A stretch of DNA of 62,000 bases. Origin: Acanthaster planci. Lineage: Eukaryota; Echinodermata; Asteroidea; Valvatida; Acanthasteridae. Shown piece after piece: positions 12,291 through 23,900 of the stretch. The stretch spans positions 192,231-254,230 of the forward strand of contig NW_019091676.1 of the NCBI RefSeq assembly GCF_001949145.1, written 5' to 3'. Each line of letters opens with the position of its first letter. Positions within the stretch are counted from its first letter, which is position 1. The notes under the pieces were generated by a model. The model was not told the DNA's origin. It was given only the letters and a program-made list of their open reading frames with translations, and did not search any database. A program made the translations under genes and the position numbers.

Positions 12291-13943
12291 TTATTGTTAT
12301 CCCTTGGGTTCTTTCCTTCCAATTCAGCAATTGCAAATAAGACGGGGAATAAGACAGGAAAAATATGACTTAGGGGAACTCCTGTGGTCACCACCAATCT
12401 TCCTTTGAAATAGTGGGTACCAGCCAGCAACATATTAAGCAAACACTGCCGCTTTTTATGAATCAGTAAGATCCCCCTAAGAAAAAACCTCATGCAGAAG
12501 TTGAGGTAGTTGTGTCCTTGCTTTATTTCTATAAAATTGAAGGGGCCTAGTCGCCATGCATACAACAAATCAATAGATTGGGGTTGCTTGCTTCCGAGAG
12601 CAAGCAGCCAATAACTAACAAGACCTTCAGTCTTACAGTTAAACCGCGCAGAAGCTGTCATGGTACATCTCCCACTAATGCCACGAGTCAGTTTCTGGCA
12701 CCTTGCCAAAGTGTCTACATGTATATTACCCTACCTTTTATAATTTGCATCATAAAACATATTACTCGTACCCAGACTAATCACAAAGTGATCATCGGCA
12801 AATTCACCCCAGTGCTAGGGTCACTGGAAACATTGCAACATTCAGTGTCTGCCACTTGAAGTCATTTACCAGGTTCATCCGAGACCTCTGAAACCAAACT
12901 AATGAGGACCCGAAACTCGGATTTTCTTTCAAATGCAGTGCATGCCCGGGTATTTCTTTGTCCAACAGACATGAAGGCACTGATGAACCAGATATGTTTA
13001 ATGTAATTTTTGTATGACGTTTAAGATGTTTTCAGTGGTCCTGCAATGAAACCAATGCACTTTTTTCTTTTGCACAGGAAAGAGGAACAGACGGCTAGTG
13101 GTGTGACCATAATGCTCTCGGACAACCTTCATTGGCAGCCAAAATTCACTTGACAAGGTGAAGATACATTCATAAAATTTCATCCCATTCAGAGTTCCAG
13201 TAATCATTGGCATTATCCTTACTGGATAGGAATATCTTATGATACGAAGAAGACTTGTTAAATAGATTCCAAATATCCTTGGTTGACCACTTATTTCCGA
13301 AATTGTCCGTTGATCTCAACTTTTCACGTTAATGAAAACACTGGCTGTTAGAAGTTGGTTCCCAGCTTGAATGTTGCAAATGATTGTCCGCCAAGTTTGA
13401 GCAGTTTTTTTGAGGGGGGAGGGTCAAGCACACAGGCATACATTTTCAAAGATTGTGAAATGATAAAAAAAAAACTTTGTTTAAATAATAATCCGAGAAT
13501 TCTTAATGTTTAGAGGGTCCAAGAACATCTGATAGCAAAGTTGATTAAACCTTGCATGTAAGGCACTGAGATTAAGCCCCCGAATTCTCCCATATCATCT
13601 CAAACATGAAACGGCACATCTTTCTAAAATTCCTTTTAACTGCGTGCAGCAAAGTGAAACCAATAACTGATAAAAGAAACACATTTTGCGTAATGAGGAT
13701 ATTAATTTATTGTTGAAACAGTTTGTTTGCACTTTAACAAGTTTCAGAATTCTGAGATATGAATTGAAACATCAGGAAAAAAAGAAACAGTTTTGTCCCA
13801 CCAATATTGCATGGACGTCATACAGACCTGTTTATTAGAATTCAGCACTCAAAATGTTTCCAGCAAAATTGGTATTTTAGATATATGAGCTCAGTTTGTA
13901 AGTCCAGAGGTCATTCTGGAGTTCCTCTGTTGAACAATACGGC
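12291..13943. other. non-coding stretch, no gene recognised
   Basis: A minus-strand open frame of about 140 codons near 12,281-12,709 has no recognisable domain. A 15-bp match (tccttggttgaccac) at about 13,275 recurs inverted at about 20,030 and may mark the outer limit of the inverted duplication described below. Confidence 0.4.
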
Positions 13944-14099
13944 CGTTTCACAATAGTGCACCTCCAAGAGTTTGCAGCGCGTAGGCAAATCAAAATGCGC
14001 AAAATCCATCAACGCAATGCACATTTGGAAAGGGTCAACAGATTTTGCATGCTGTGATTGGCCAACACGAGGCACACTATTGTGAATTGCCTGTATTGT
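13944..14099. mobile_element. MITE family 1, copy a
   Basis: About 155 bp with terminal inverted repeats (ggccgtttcacaatagtgcac versus the reverse complement of the right end, ggcaattcacaatagtgtgc). The interior (cacctccaagagtttgca, tttggaaagggtcaacagatt) matches the element at 23,648-23,787. Non-autonomous and without coding capacity. The tpase family is not identified. Confidence 0.8.
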
Positions 14100-14388
14100 T
14101 CCAAACTTTCCAATTTGGGTTTTGACAGAGGTTTGAGCATGTGTCCAAGGCAGTTACAATGGAACACAAACATTCAAATTATCTTTCGATCGTTATCGAG
14201 GACAAACCAAGGACTTTGATAAAGAGCGTATCTCATTGCTTTTACCACAACACTAGAGTTTATAAGTTTGAAGCTGGCTTCAATCTTCTGATTGGTAATG
14301 ATCCTAGCTTCAATTGATTCAGGTTTTTGGTTTCCCTTCATCAGGTAGCACTCCAAACTTCAGGATCCATGCCATCGATGCCCAGGTG

Positions 14389-14518
14389 TTAGGAGATTGA
14401 GTGCAAAATGACCCTGGTAGCCTCAGACATCGGTTGGTCCCTTACACCAGAGACAGGCGTAGCTTGGCCATTGTACTGATGTTCAGAGGAGTACTCTCGC
14501 TGTTCTGGAACTGGCTTT
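14389..14518 (-). CDS. candidate terminal exon, left copy of the inverted pair
   Basis: Acceptor TTTTTTCCCCTCATATTTTAG, then 42 residues (KPVPEQREYSSEHQYNGQ...) to TAA. It aligns in frame with the plus-strand exon at 18,933-19,123. They share VP..E, an (H/Y)Q(Y/S) stretch, ATPV and RDQP.S..(T/A)R, with synonymous changes and an in-frame length difference. The product is not recognised. Tyrosines and absence of hydrophobic segments would suit a cytoplasmic tail, but that is a guess. Upstream exons were not found. Confidence 0.4.
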
Positions 14519-15397
14519 CTAAAATATGAGGGGAAAAAATGATAATCGACTTTGGACTTTGGTCTGTTTAGATTGAATACAGATTTCACAATGTTCTTGG
14601 AAAATTTGTTGGCTAGAATTGAAGGCCACATTTCTTTGACGCCTTTTTAATTTTACTTTAATCAATGATATACATGTACCTTGTCACATGCCATGTACGA
14701 TTTTCAAAAGTTCTTTCACAATTGTTTTTAGTGGAACAAATTATCGTGATGTTTCCGAAGGCCTTTTCCTTTCTTGTAGGCTAAGGGGCAACTGCACTCA
14801 CTACCAAACACCTTCGACCACACCCTGTGTTTGTCGTGGAAGCCAAAGCCATTTGACTTGGGAAAAACTTGAGACTGAGGAAAAGTTGGTTTTACAAACA
14901 CAAAACTCACCATGGCTGAATACATATCTCATTCATTGGATATAAATAATATCTGAAGTATTTTCTTTAACAAAATTGGAAATATTTCAATCTTAGATTT
15001 CTGCCTTTTAGAATGCCTTTTCAGCAATTGTTAGGAATACTTGGGAGTAAATGACAATAAACAGGAAGATAAAGTCACATCATGAGGCAACCGTCTTTTC
15101 ACAGTATATACAAATCTTGTATATTTCTTCAGAATTTATAATAAAACAAGTAAAGTAAATTATTTGGTATCATCAAGTCTCTTCAATTTGTGTCTCATAT
15201 CATGTGCCTTTTTGTCAGTTCCCTCTCGATATGAAAAGTAAAGAACATTTAAGTTTAACTCATCTATTTTTAATGTTTATAGGCAAAAATCTGTCCAATT
15301 TTGAATGAACGGTAAGACCTGCCTGTTTCAATTTACCCCTCAGACAATCCTTCAATTTGAATTTTTCCATACTCTCTGGGGGACATTAGGGGGGAAG

Positions 15398-15785
15398 AGT
15401 CCCATATACAGATGTCATTAGTTTGTCACATAGTGGTGTACATCAGCGATCAGAAAGTGAAATCATGTCCTCAGGAGGCAAATTTAGCAGGGAATACTGA
15501 AGAATACGTGTACTTTAGAAAAAAAGATGGTTTTTATGAACAGTATCGTAGGGTTTGCGCTTGGGGTGACAAGTGATATCTGTCTAGGAAACTCCAACAG
15601 GACTGCAAATCAGTCAAATGGAAAGAGTTCCATATATGGACGCCAGTAATATTCCCTACAGTTACCTATTAGCCGTCAAGAAGCGAAACATGTCCAGCAA
15701 ATTTCGAGTTAAGAGGGAAACTACCAAGTCATTTATTTAGAAAACACAATTTTTCAGACCAGTCTCATAGGGTTTGTGCAAAGTT
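15398..15785 (+). repeat. diverged tandem duplication, about 230-bp period
   Basis: Two consecutive diverged copies share, in the same order, 'gagt(c/t)ccatata', 'agaagcgaaacatgtcc' or a similar stretch, a 'ttagaaaa' stretch and 'tagggtttg(c/t)gc'. It lies inside the left arm of the inverted duplication. No coding signal. Confidence 0.55.
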
Positions 15786-16984
15786 TAGGCGTCCGTATAC
15801 ATGTTTATGGAACTCTTTCTGATACAAGTCCTTTTAACTCACGTTGCTCATTCCAAGATGTGTTTAAAACTAATGGGCGTGACCCTAGGAAATATGATCA
15901 ACCTTTGATTACGTCCATATATGTGCACTGCTTGATCGACTTGTGTGGAACTACACAGGAAAAATACCTTGCATTCAAATCCGATGTCTAGAATGCTGTA
16001 CTTTTTGAAGAACACAGCGGAAGTGAAAAGTACGGTGGTTGCACGATCATTTAACACCGCGATGCTGCTCGACTGAAGACCCACCGAGAAGTGGTGGTAG
16101 GAATTTAATGGGTGATGATCCAAGCTGACCACGTGCGTGGGGGTAACTATTATAGAAAGTGCAATAGGAGGTGTGACAGGGTACCGGGCAGCATTGGAAG
16201 ATGTAAGGAAATATTAGAGGTGAACACTAGGCGTTTATATCCTGGCCTTCATCACTGGTCACACAGAACGTAAAGGTACTTCGGCTGAAAAAGAGACCAA
16301 TTCTTTTCTTGAGTTCTTTTGTTCAGCTTCCCCTGAACAATAAAAACATTCGAGGCTTACTGAGGATTAGACGCCGCTATCTTTCGTTACGCTTGAGTGA
16401 ACAACAATGGGGAGAATTGAAGCAGAAAATCTCGAAAAACTCTCCTTTAAAAGCGTTTCAGGTAACAAAATGATATATTGTGCAGAGGAAATCGAATAAT
16501 GAATCTACCTATAGTTTCAAAATTCCAAAATTCGGTCAGATAAAAAAGTTGACTTTTCAGGACCCTCTGCTTCCACGCTAAAACTTTCTCACACCGGCCG
16601 TTGGTGGCGCTATAAAATTGAGAGTCCACGGTGTGTGATTGACGTGCACGGTGCGTGCGGCACTGGGAAACACAGATATGGGCATTTATCTAGCATGCGC
16701 ACGCCACATGGTTATGCACAATGCGCACGCTCCATGGAAACGGCAAAATGCCCAATTTTGTAGCGCGCTATGCTGTATACACGCGTGCACGATCAACTGT
16801 GAACAGAACTAGCCATATCGGCGGTCCAAATCTGATTTTCGTTACGGTCCAAAACGATGGTTGCCCGTTTTTGTGTTAGTTTTGGCTTACGCAGGCGGGA
16901 ACCAGTATTGCTTGGAAAAGTTTGGCAGCGTTCTTACGAAGGTAGTAAAACAATGTTTTGCTCGTCAGGAAAATGGACAAAATA

Positions 16985-17245
16985 ACTCCTGGGCGAGCTC
17001 AGATATAGTCTGAGGGGTGCAACCTTGTAAATAAATTCCCATGACACCAATGATAATTCCTTTAATTTCAAAATAGTTTTAAAAATACAACTCTCACAGG
17101 TGTCCAAGAAAAAAAAAGCTGGACAGCAAAATGTTCGACGTTTTAGTGGGTTGACCGATGAATTTTTGAGAAATTCTCACCCAAAGCAGATCTCCTCTAA
17201 AATAAAGGAAATTTCACTGCCTCGAAAAGTAGCCATTTTGAATTG
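16985..17245 (+). repeat. interspersed repeat core between the inverted arms
   Basis: Reverse complement of 47,862-48,105 with recognisable identity throughout: 'gacaccaatgat', 'gctggacagcaaaat', 'ttttagtgggttgac', 'gaaattctcacccaaagcag' and 'agccattttgaa'. It is thus a dispersed family, present here as the spacer of the inverted duplication. Confidence 0.8.
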
Positions 17246-17329
17246 CAGTGCCTATATTTTGGGCCTATTTTCCAGGGCGGGTGCACCCCTAGGCATGCAT
17301 AACGCGCATTCTGCTGGTCTATCCATATA

Positions 17330-19123
17330 CAAACTGCACAGTAGACTTTCAGTGTTAAAGCGCCACCAACGGCGGGACGGAGAAAGTTTTAGCGTGGAAC
17401 CCGTCAGTCCTGAAAAGCCAACTTTTTATCTGGGCGAATTTTTGGAATTTTGAAACTACAGGTAGATTTGTTATGCAATTTCCTCTGCAAAAAACATCAT
17501 TTTGTCGTTTAAAGTGATTTTAAAGGCGAGTTTTTCGTTATTTTCTGCTTCAATTCTCCCCATTGTTGTTCACTCAAGCGTAACGAAAGATAGCGGCGTC
17601 TAATCCTCCGTAAGCCTCGAATGTTTTTATTGTTACGGAACGACCGAACAAAGGAATCCAACAAAAGAATTGGTCTCTTTTTCAGCCGAAGTACCCTTCA
17701 ACTTATGTGTGAGCAATGAGGGCCGAGGGTATAAACGCCTCGTATTCCCTTGAACATTTCTGCACTGCTCACGGAAGGTTCCCTGTCCGCCCACACCACA
17801 CCTTCCTCGTGTCTTTTAATTGGTTCCCTGCCCGTCACATGGGCTGGTTGGGTCATCGCCCGCCGTACCCATGATATCAGTTGTGGTTTTTTGTCATTTG
17901 AAGCCTGGTCTTCAGCGGTGCAGTGTCTCCCCAGCCTTCACTGTTCGACGCCCCAGCTTCCCCAAATGTCTGTATTCGAACGTACTATTACCTTTGACTT
18001 CAGCTTTGAATCCCGCCTTTTCCTGACGAGTATTTCTTCCCAAGTTCTACGTGGTCGTCCAGTTTAACGAAAACTACATGAGAAGGTAAACGAACGCATT
18101 TAAGATTTTTTGCTCTGAAAGTTCATGTTCTAATCGTGATGCAAATTCCTTGGTTTTATAGTCTATATATGTAGAGTCTACTTTTTCTAATTTGACACCA
18201 TATTTGAAAGGTGCAAATTTGTCATAATTCACTTCCATTTAGATGTGGCACCAAGACGCAACATATTCCTTCATGTCCCTGCATTGTTCACTTTAGTGTG
18301 GTACAAGCCACATTGCTTGATCTTCAGGTTTTATTCGTATCTTTTTCTCAGCTGCTGGTCGATTGTCGGTCCTTTGCTACTCTATATTAATAAGGATTTG
18401 CCCAAGTGTTTGCAGGTCTCTGCTACCATATCCTACTTATGAATATCCCACTTCAAAGAAAGGCAAAAACAATAGTTTCTGTTCGGTAATGATCTGCAAA
18501 TTATACTTATAAGCAACAGCAGACAACAAATTGAAGAGACAATGAAGATCAAGCACTTCCACTTTCCCTGTTTTATTTATTGATCAAACTCGGCGGTAAA
18601 ATCTCTCTAGTAGAAAAGATTGCTTCTATGAGTTACATTTTTACCTCAGGCTTTTCAAGCATTTTAAGAACATCTTCTACAAGATTCCAGGAAGCTCAAG
18701 AGAGCAGCAAAATGCATATAAATTTTGCATTGGAAAAATTTTATGAAATATGAGTCATTAGTCGGACAAATTTTACTCAGATCAGCTGACTCCCTTGTTT
18801 TTGGCTTCAAAACTGAAAAACATTAAAAGTAAAGTCTTAAAAAATCGGAATTTCCTTAATTTTGTCTAAGTCCAAGTTGCATGCCTGCAATGTGAAGTTC
18901 ATAATGGCTTTTCTCTTTTCCTTCATAACTAGTTCCAGTTAAGGCTGAGTTCTTCCCTATCTCCGCTGGATATCAGAGTTATCTCAAAGCTACTCCTGTC
19001 TTCAGTGAGAGGGACCAACCCACATCTACAACAGCTCGGGACATCTCGTGTTTAATATGTCGTAGGACCTCGGCATTGCAGGCATGGATCGACGGTCACG
19101 GACCAGCTGAAATTTGTACCTGA
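17330..19123 (+). repeat. right arm of a large diverged inverted duplication
   Basis: Reverse partner of the left arm. The inner 420 bp (17,330-17,750) are clearest; the outer end carries the paralogous exon. Total span with the spacer is about 4.7 kb. Confidence 0.7.
18933..19123 (+). CDS. candidate terminal exon, right copy of the inverted pair
   Basis: Acceptor (cttttctcttttccttcataactag), then an open frame VPVKAEFF...GYQSYLKATPVFSERDQPTS followed by ...CLICRRTSALQAW and a TGA at 19,121-19,123. It is homologous in frame to the minus-strand exon at 14,389-14,518. With its partner it implies two divergently transcribed paralogues whose 5' parts would lie toward the inner arms. The acceptor is not at exactly the same codon in the two copies. 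Function unknown. Confidence 0.35.
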
Positions 19124-19952
19124 TAGAGGAAAAGAACAAAAAAAGTTTAAGAACTTAGTCCGAAGACACTGAAGTGAACTCTGCTGTTTTGAGTTAAAAG
19201 TTTAAGGAAAACTCTCATCAATTTGAAAACGTGAATAATAAGTTACCTTTTCCAGTGATTTTTTTTGGAAATACATGTAGACTCCAATTATTTTGCCTTG
19301 TTGGATATGAATTCTAATGGAAGCATTGCCCAGAAGACTCCATTGTCATTGTGCAGAGTAATAATATCTAAAACCGTTTCACGGTGAAACTAAATACATT
19401 AACTCTACTCATCACTGCTTAACTTGCGTGCATGACCAAACCACAAGCTTTGCTGGTAAAATTTAACTTGCTACACTGACTACATCAGTAACAAGAAAGG
19501 GCCGTTTTCATAGAGCTGCTCAAGCACAAAATCTACTCAAAGTACGAAAATACCTTGCTTAAAAAACAAAAGTTACCAGCACAAACTCTTTGATTGTCAT
19601 GCTAACCAAAAGACAGCTAAATACCATTCCAAAACGATGTACATCACACAGAGTTTTGGCTGGTTACCTGATTTATCAAGCAAGGTTTGCTCGTGCTTAA
19701 GGAGCTCTATTGGCCAAAGGTTTTGGATTGCCCTAAGCAATCATGCTGTGTCAACCATTCTATTTTTTCCCAAGGAGGTCTAAAACTCATCTCCAAATTC
19801 TGGTCTCAAGAATGTCTTATTTTAAACTTTTATTCCAAATTGTTCATGAATGCATATTCCTCGTTTTTCATTGAATCATCCTCCTTGGTTGTAACAGAGT
19901 GGAATTCATGAGAGCTGTATCAAAAGCAGACGTGGGAAAATTTAAGGGGCAT

Positions 19953-20372
19953 TTATTGTGAAGTTGAGAATTGGAAAGCCGATGTTCCATAACCCTCTTT
20001 AATAAAGTCTTGTAAATTTTCAGTGGTCAACCAAGGACAGATGTATCTGCAATAACAATTTGCGCTGCACCTGGAAAAGGAATTGGTTTCATTACCAAAT
20101 ATTGTTTTCATCGATTTCAAACCTAACATTCTACATTTTAGTGCGCAAAATGTTTTTTAAAATGCCAGTCGGAAGAAAATGTGCCTCGTCCTGAGAAGCA
20201 ACCAATTTCACCCTTAAAACGTTGTAGTGCTGGAAATATTAAATACCTTGGCTCATCCTGAGAATGACAGACCTTGAAGATTTTGAGTCAATTATTTACC
20301 TTGTCTTGTGACTTTCAATTGTCGATGAAACTTGAGCCTTGTGTTGGAAACAACTGTAGCATTTGTAGCTTC
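19953..20372 (-). CDS. candidate Cys-rich two-exon 3' end
   Basis: An exon at 20,300-20,372 has a strong acceptor (TCTCTTTTACAG) and donor (AAG|GTAAAT). The terminal exon starts at 20,070 after CCTTTTCCAG. In one frame the pair reads SYKCYSCFQHKAQ...HKTRCSANCYCRYIC followed by PWLTTENLQDFIKEGYG... to TAA at 19,953. Cysteine spacing is C-x2-C-x18-C-x3-C-x-C-x3-C, and an AATAAA overlaps the stop. A second frame (EATNATVVSNTRLKFH..., stop at 20,027) is also phase-consistent, so the true frame is undecided. No family is assigned. The upstream exon or exons were not found. Confidence 0.4.
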
Positions 20373-20751
20373 CTGTAAAAGAGAAAAATGCATTCATTCC
20401 ATTTCTAAAAACCTTGATATTTTATTGGTTAAAATCCTGAAAAGTTTTGCACATATTCTAGTATTGTTAACAGTTGTATACAAACTCTTGTAGAACTAGG
20501 AACATTAGATATGGCCAGATGCATACATTGTATGTGCACCGTAAATGCCAGGATTGTTATTTTGTTCAAGGGTCGTCAATTAATCAGGCCAAGAAATAAC
20601 ACCCTTAACTGGATACACTGAACTATGTTTCATGACCAGCCTGACCTATTTTCCTGCATATTTTGGGCACTGAGACCACAGGCGAACTAGAAAAGAAATG
20701 CCCCTCTTTTGCCAAGGATGTAGGGTCAAAATACTATTTGGCCTGATTGAA

Positions 20752-20955
20752 GATGTCAGGTTGGTGTAATGGCTCTTTCCTTGCCTTCCACCTCTGCGAC
20801 CCGGGTTCGAATCCCACATCGGTCAACATCTGGATTGGATTTTCAGTCCCTGCCTGTAGGTTTTCCCAGAAATATTATCCTCCCACCTCTGTAAAACTGC
20901 ACAGCAATTTATCCTTTTAAATGCACTGATGAACAGATATATAAATAAATGGAGA
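20752..20955 (+). mobile_element. tRNA-derived SINE, copy a
   Basis: The tRNA-like head has A-box-like 'ggttggtgtaatggctc' and a perfect B box ggttcgaatcc at 20,804-20,814. A body with 'ggattggattttcagtccct' follows and it ends in ataaataaat. Shares head and body with 23,575-23,900 and with the minus-strand copy at 42,310-42,504. Confidence 0.8.
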
Positions 20956-22960
20956 AGAAAAATTTGCATGCTACATTTTTTGAAACTATCTGAGCAGCAG
21001 ACGTACTTTCATGTAAAGTCTGAAGATAAACAATGATGTTCTTAACCGACCTTCACGACAGGCCTATGTAATGAAGCCATCCAACTCTGTTATGTACACT
21101 TTTACTATGGAGCCAGTGGGCGCCTACGGTCCACTGAGCACAGTAGAAAAGCGCACAGGTAAACAAAGTGTGGTGTCATCAGTACTGGGATCTATTGAAG
21201 TGGTCTCTCACTTCTTTGACAAAGACTGGGAACTCACCTGAAATCCTTGAGAAGCAGAGCCATCTCCATGGCAACAGAGGATTCTCCTGTCCGTCACAGT
21301 AACCAGTGCGAGAATGTTCTAGCTACTGCTATTAAACAATGAGCAAAACAAAAGTTTTTGACTGGAATGAAACCAAAATACCAAAGGGTTTAGGTCAATG
21401 CGGCCCAACACACTAATTCTAAATGCGATGAAAAGGTCCAAGCAAGAATTTTTCTCCAACCTTCTGCTCCTCTGAAATCTATGAAAAGAACTTATCTCTT
21501 TTTGATAAACTGTACTGATATGTGCAAATTTACAATTTTTCCTGAAAAAACGTAAGGAATTGTTGCTACAATTTAATTCCAGGAAGACACTGCTTGTTAT
21601 GAACTGTTTTCTGCTCAAAATGGCGACCCCAAATTTGCTCAGAGAAAACATTTTGGAGGACACTTGGTTACCCTCATTCATGAACTGAAACGGCAACAAA
21701 TCACCCGTCATTTAAAAGACAGCAAAATGATCCAAATTTCTAAAAAATAGTCGTGCTGAAATAGCTGTGGCATGAAAGTTTCTTCCTGGGATAACATCAG
21801 ACTTTTACTCATGAATGTGAACATTTCTATTAGGATTAAAAAAATTCCAAAATGCCCTAAAACTTGAGCATGAAGCTGTGTGGGACACTGAGACGCATAT
21901 CTACCAAAGATTCCACTGTGTTCCTGGGCACACTTCTCCAGGACTCGGAAGGGGCATGACACAAACAGATACGTACAAGATTGAAAAGTGCAGAGAGGCT
22001 TTGCCATCCGAAAAGTCATGAAAACATTAAATCTCAGGACACTGTGTACACCTGTACATACGGTAGCCTTCCCCATAAAAACGCTTGCTGACGCATGCAG
22101 GGCTTGAGTAGAAGCTAGGGTTGGAGAAGACACAAGAGAAGTTTGCCTGCTGGTCTTCATATGAACGGGGGAACACGAAGTGTGACACTTGGGCACATTT
22201 TATCGAAACTGGTGTTTATTATGTTGGCTGTGACTTCCTCAGTTGAAACAGAACATGTCAGAGCAAGTACTTCTTTTTTCAGCAGGAAACAGAAAGCACG
22301 GTACTTCATGAAAAGGCCTGTGCCACAATTCCTTTACTTCTGTGTTATGCCTTGACACTGATTTTCTGCAATAGACGACTTTTTTACCATGCCTTGAGGA
22401 ATTTCCTCCATGAACAATGTTACATTTTGAAGGCGAAGTTCCAAACAAGGATATATAATTGGTCTTGAGAGAGGTTTTATGAAAGAACTTACAATGTACC
22501 AAAACGAGGTGCATCTGGCAAGGTGAGGATTACTGGCCCATGTTTCTAGGACCATGGTCAACCTGACAAACAGAAAATGAAAACTAATTAACTTGGTTAT
22601 CTATTGGTGGCTGGATGCAGATTAGCATCAAATATAACAGCAACATTCCAAATTTGAATATGTAAATTCTAGTGGATTAACAGTGTACAAGGATAAACGT
22701 TGACCTTCAATATGCAAATTTAGATGAGCTCTTACTTTTTCACTTTATGCTCAGAGAGACAGCTTGTCGAGACAGCTTGGTGATTAACAACATTTAAATT
22801 GTTGGCAATTTGCTAATTACGAGGGCGGCTGGAAAAGCTCCCAAAGCCATGCAAAAAAGGGCAGTTGAGGTTATGGTAAATGAAACTTAGCCGAGCTTAT
22901 CTAGTGCATGACTGGTACAAACTTACAGTAGCAATGATGCCCTGGCTACTTGCTGGATCT
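20956..22960. other. stretch with unassigned open frames
   Basis: Minus-strand open frames of about 162 codons (21,708-22,196) and 130 codons (21,319-21,711) abut. They show no domain, no signal peptide pattern and no convincing splice sites. They could be an unrecognised gene or chance. Confidence 0.3.
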
Positions 22961-22971
22961 CTAGCATGACT

Positions 22972-23195
22972 GGTCCACAAGATGACTGGCTGGTTGGTAG
23001 GCTGATTCTTGCACAAGATGAGTGGCTGGTTGGTAGGCTGTTTGGTTCACATCATAACTGGCTGGCTGGAAGGGTGATCGGTGCACAAGATGACTGGCTG
23101 GTTGGTAGGCTGATTGGTTGACAAGATGACTGGCTGGTTGGTAGGCTGATTGATTTGCATGATGACTGGCTGGTTGGTAGGCTGATAGATGAGTC
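22972..23195 (-). repeat. 36-bp dispersed repeat, locus C (six units)
   Basis: Cleanest tract: about six units of caagatgactggctggttgg followed by taggctgattggtt, five of them close to consensus. On the minus strand it reads as NQSAYQPASHLV repeats. The flank (locus on minus: tgctagagatccagcaagta) matches the flank of loci A and B, so repeat plus flank belong to one element. Confidence 0.9.
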
Positions 23196-23574
23196 AAAAT
23201 GATAATTAGGTTGATGACATCATGAAACTCTATCAATAACACTGAGTGTGTTGGGGCCAACTTTGGATACAAAACCATCACAACCCTGAGTCCTTGCTTT
23301 GATACATGTGGGTACAGTTAAGTTCCTAATTGGGTCATTCTATAAATTTGGGGTCCAAAAGTGTGACGTTTTTGTGTGTATTTGATATGTAAACATTGCT
23401 GAAATTGATTTTAACTATTTCTATTTGTTTGGCAGGTGCAAGTAATTTGTATTAATTCATCAACCTTGAAATTAGAAAAGGTGTTCTGAACTTACAAAAT
23501 CATGTGTCAGATGTGACAGGGACACGAAAAAGTTTGTCCCCAAATTTATCGAATGACATAAATACATATATTTA

Positions 23575-23900
23575 GGAGAAATGGTAAGTCAGGTTGGTGC
23601 CATAGTTGCGTCCTCGCCTTCCACCTGTTAGGGCCGGGGTTCCATGCGGGCAATTCACGATAGCATGCCTCCAAGAGCTTGCAACATGTTGACCAATCAC
23701 GGTGCACAAAATCAGTCGACCCAATGTGCGTTTGGAAAGGGTCGACAGATTTCATGCATTGGATGGGTGCTTTTGTGAATCGCCCCCATTTCCGGCTCGG
23801 TCCACAATCCACAAATGGATTGGATTTTTAGTCCCTACCTGACCGGCTGGTTTTTCACCAGAATATTCTTCTGGGGTTTCACCTGTAAAACTGTCTCCTT
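23575..23900 (+). mobile_element. tRNA-derived SINE, copy b, split by a MITE
   Basis: The head (caggttggtgccatagttgc, gccttccacctgtta) and body (ggattggatttttagtccct) match copy a. The MITE at 23,648-23,787 lies inside the B-box region, so the SINE was already resident when the MITE arrived. Confidence 0.75.
23648..23787. mobile_element. MITE family 1, copy b, nested in a SINE
   Basis: Terminal inverted repeats gggcaattcac and gtgaatcgccc. The interior shares 'cctccaagagcttgca' and 'tttggaaagggtcgacagat' with copy a at 13,944. A short ccat-like direct repeat may be the target duplication, but is uncertain. Confidence 0.8.

Larger units (their letters stand above)
14389..16640 (-). repeat. 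left arm of a large diverged inverted duplication
   Basis: Best conserved at 16,215-16,640, which pairs with 17,330-17,750 in reverse. A landmark is the block tagacgccgctatctttcg and the following gcttgagtgaacaacaatgg. Homology continues more weakly outward: 'gatgatccaagctgaccacg' near 16,110 against 'gatgacccaaccagcccatg' reversed near 17,850. It reaches the paired exons at 14.4 and 18.95 kb. Confidence 0.7.

Noticed and set aside
12281-12709. 142-codon minus frame
   Set aside because: No recognisable domain, signal or splice signals, and no conservation elsewhere in the window.
21319-22196. Adjacent minus frames as a two-exon gene
   Set aside because: No acceptor or donor pair in phase and no family resemblance; kept only as an unassigned stretch.
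22961-23281. 106-codon open frame with NQSAYQPASHLV repeats
   Set aside because: The unit is 36 bp, a multiple of three, so it stays open by arithmetic; no start context, splice sites or domain.
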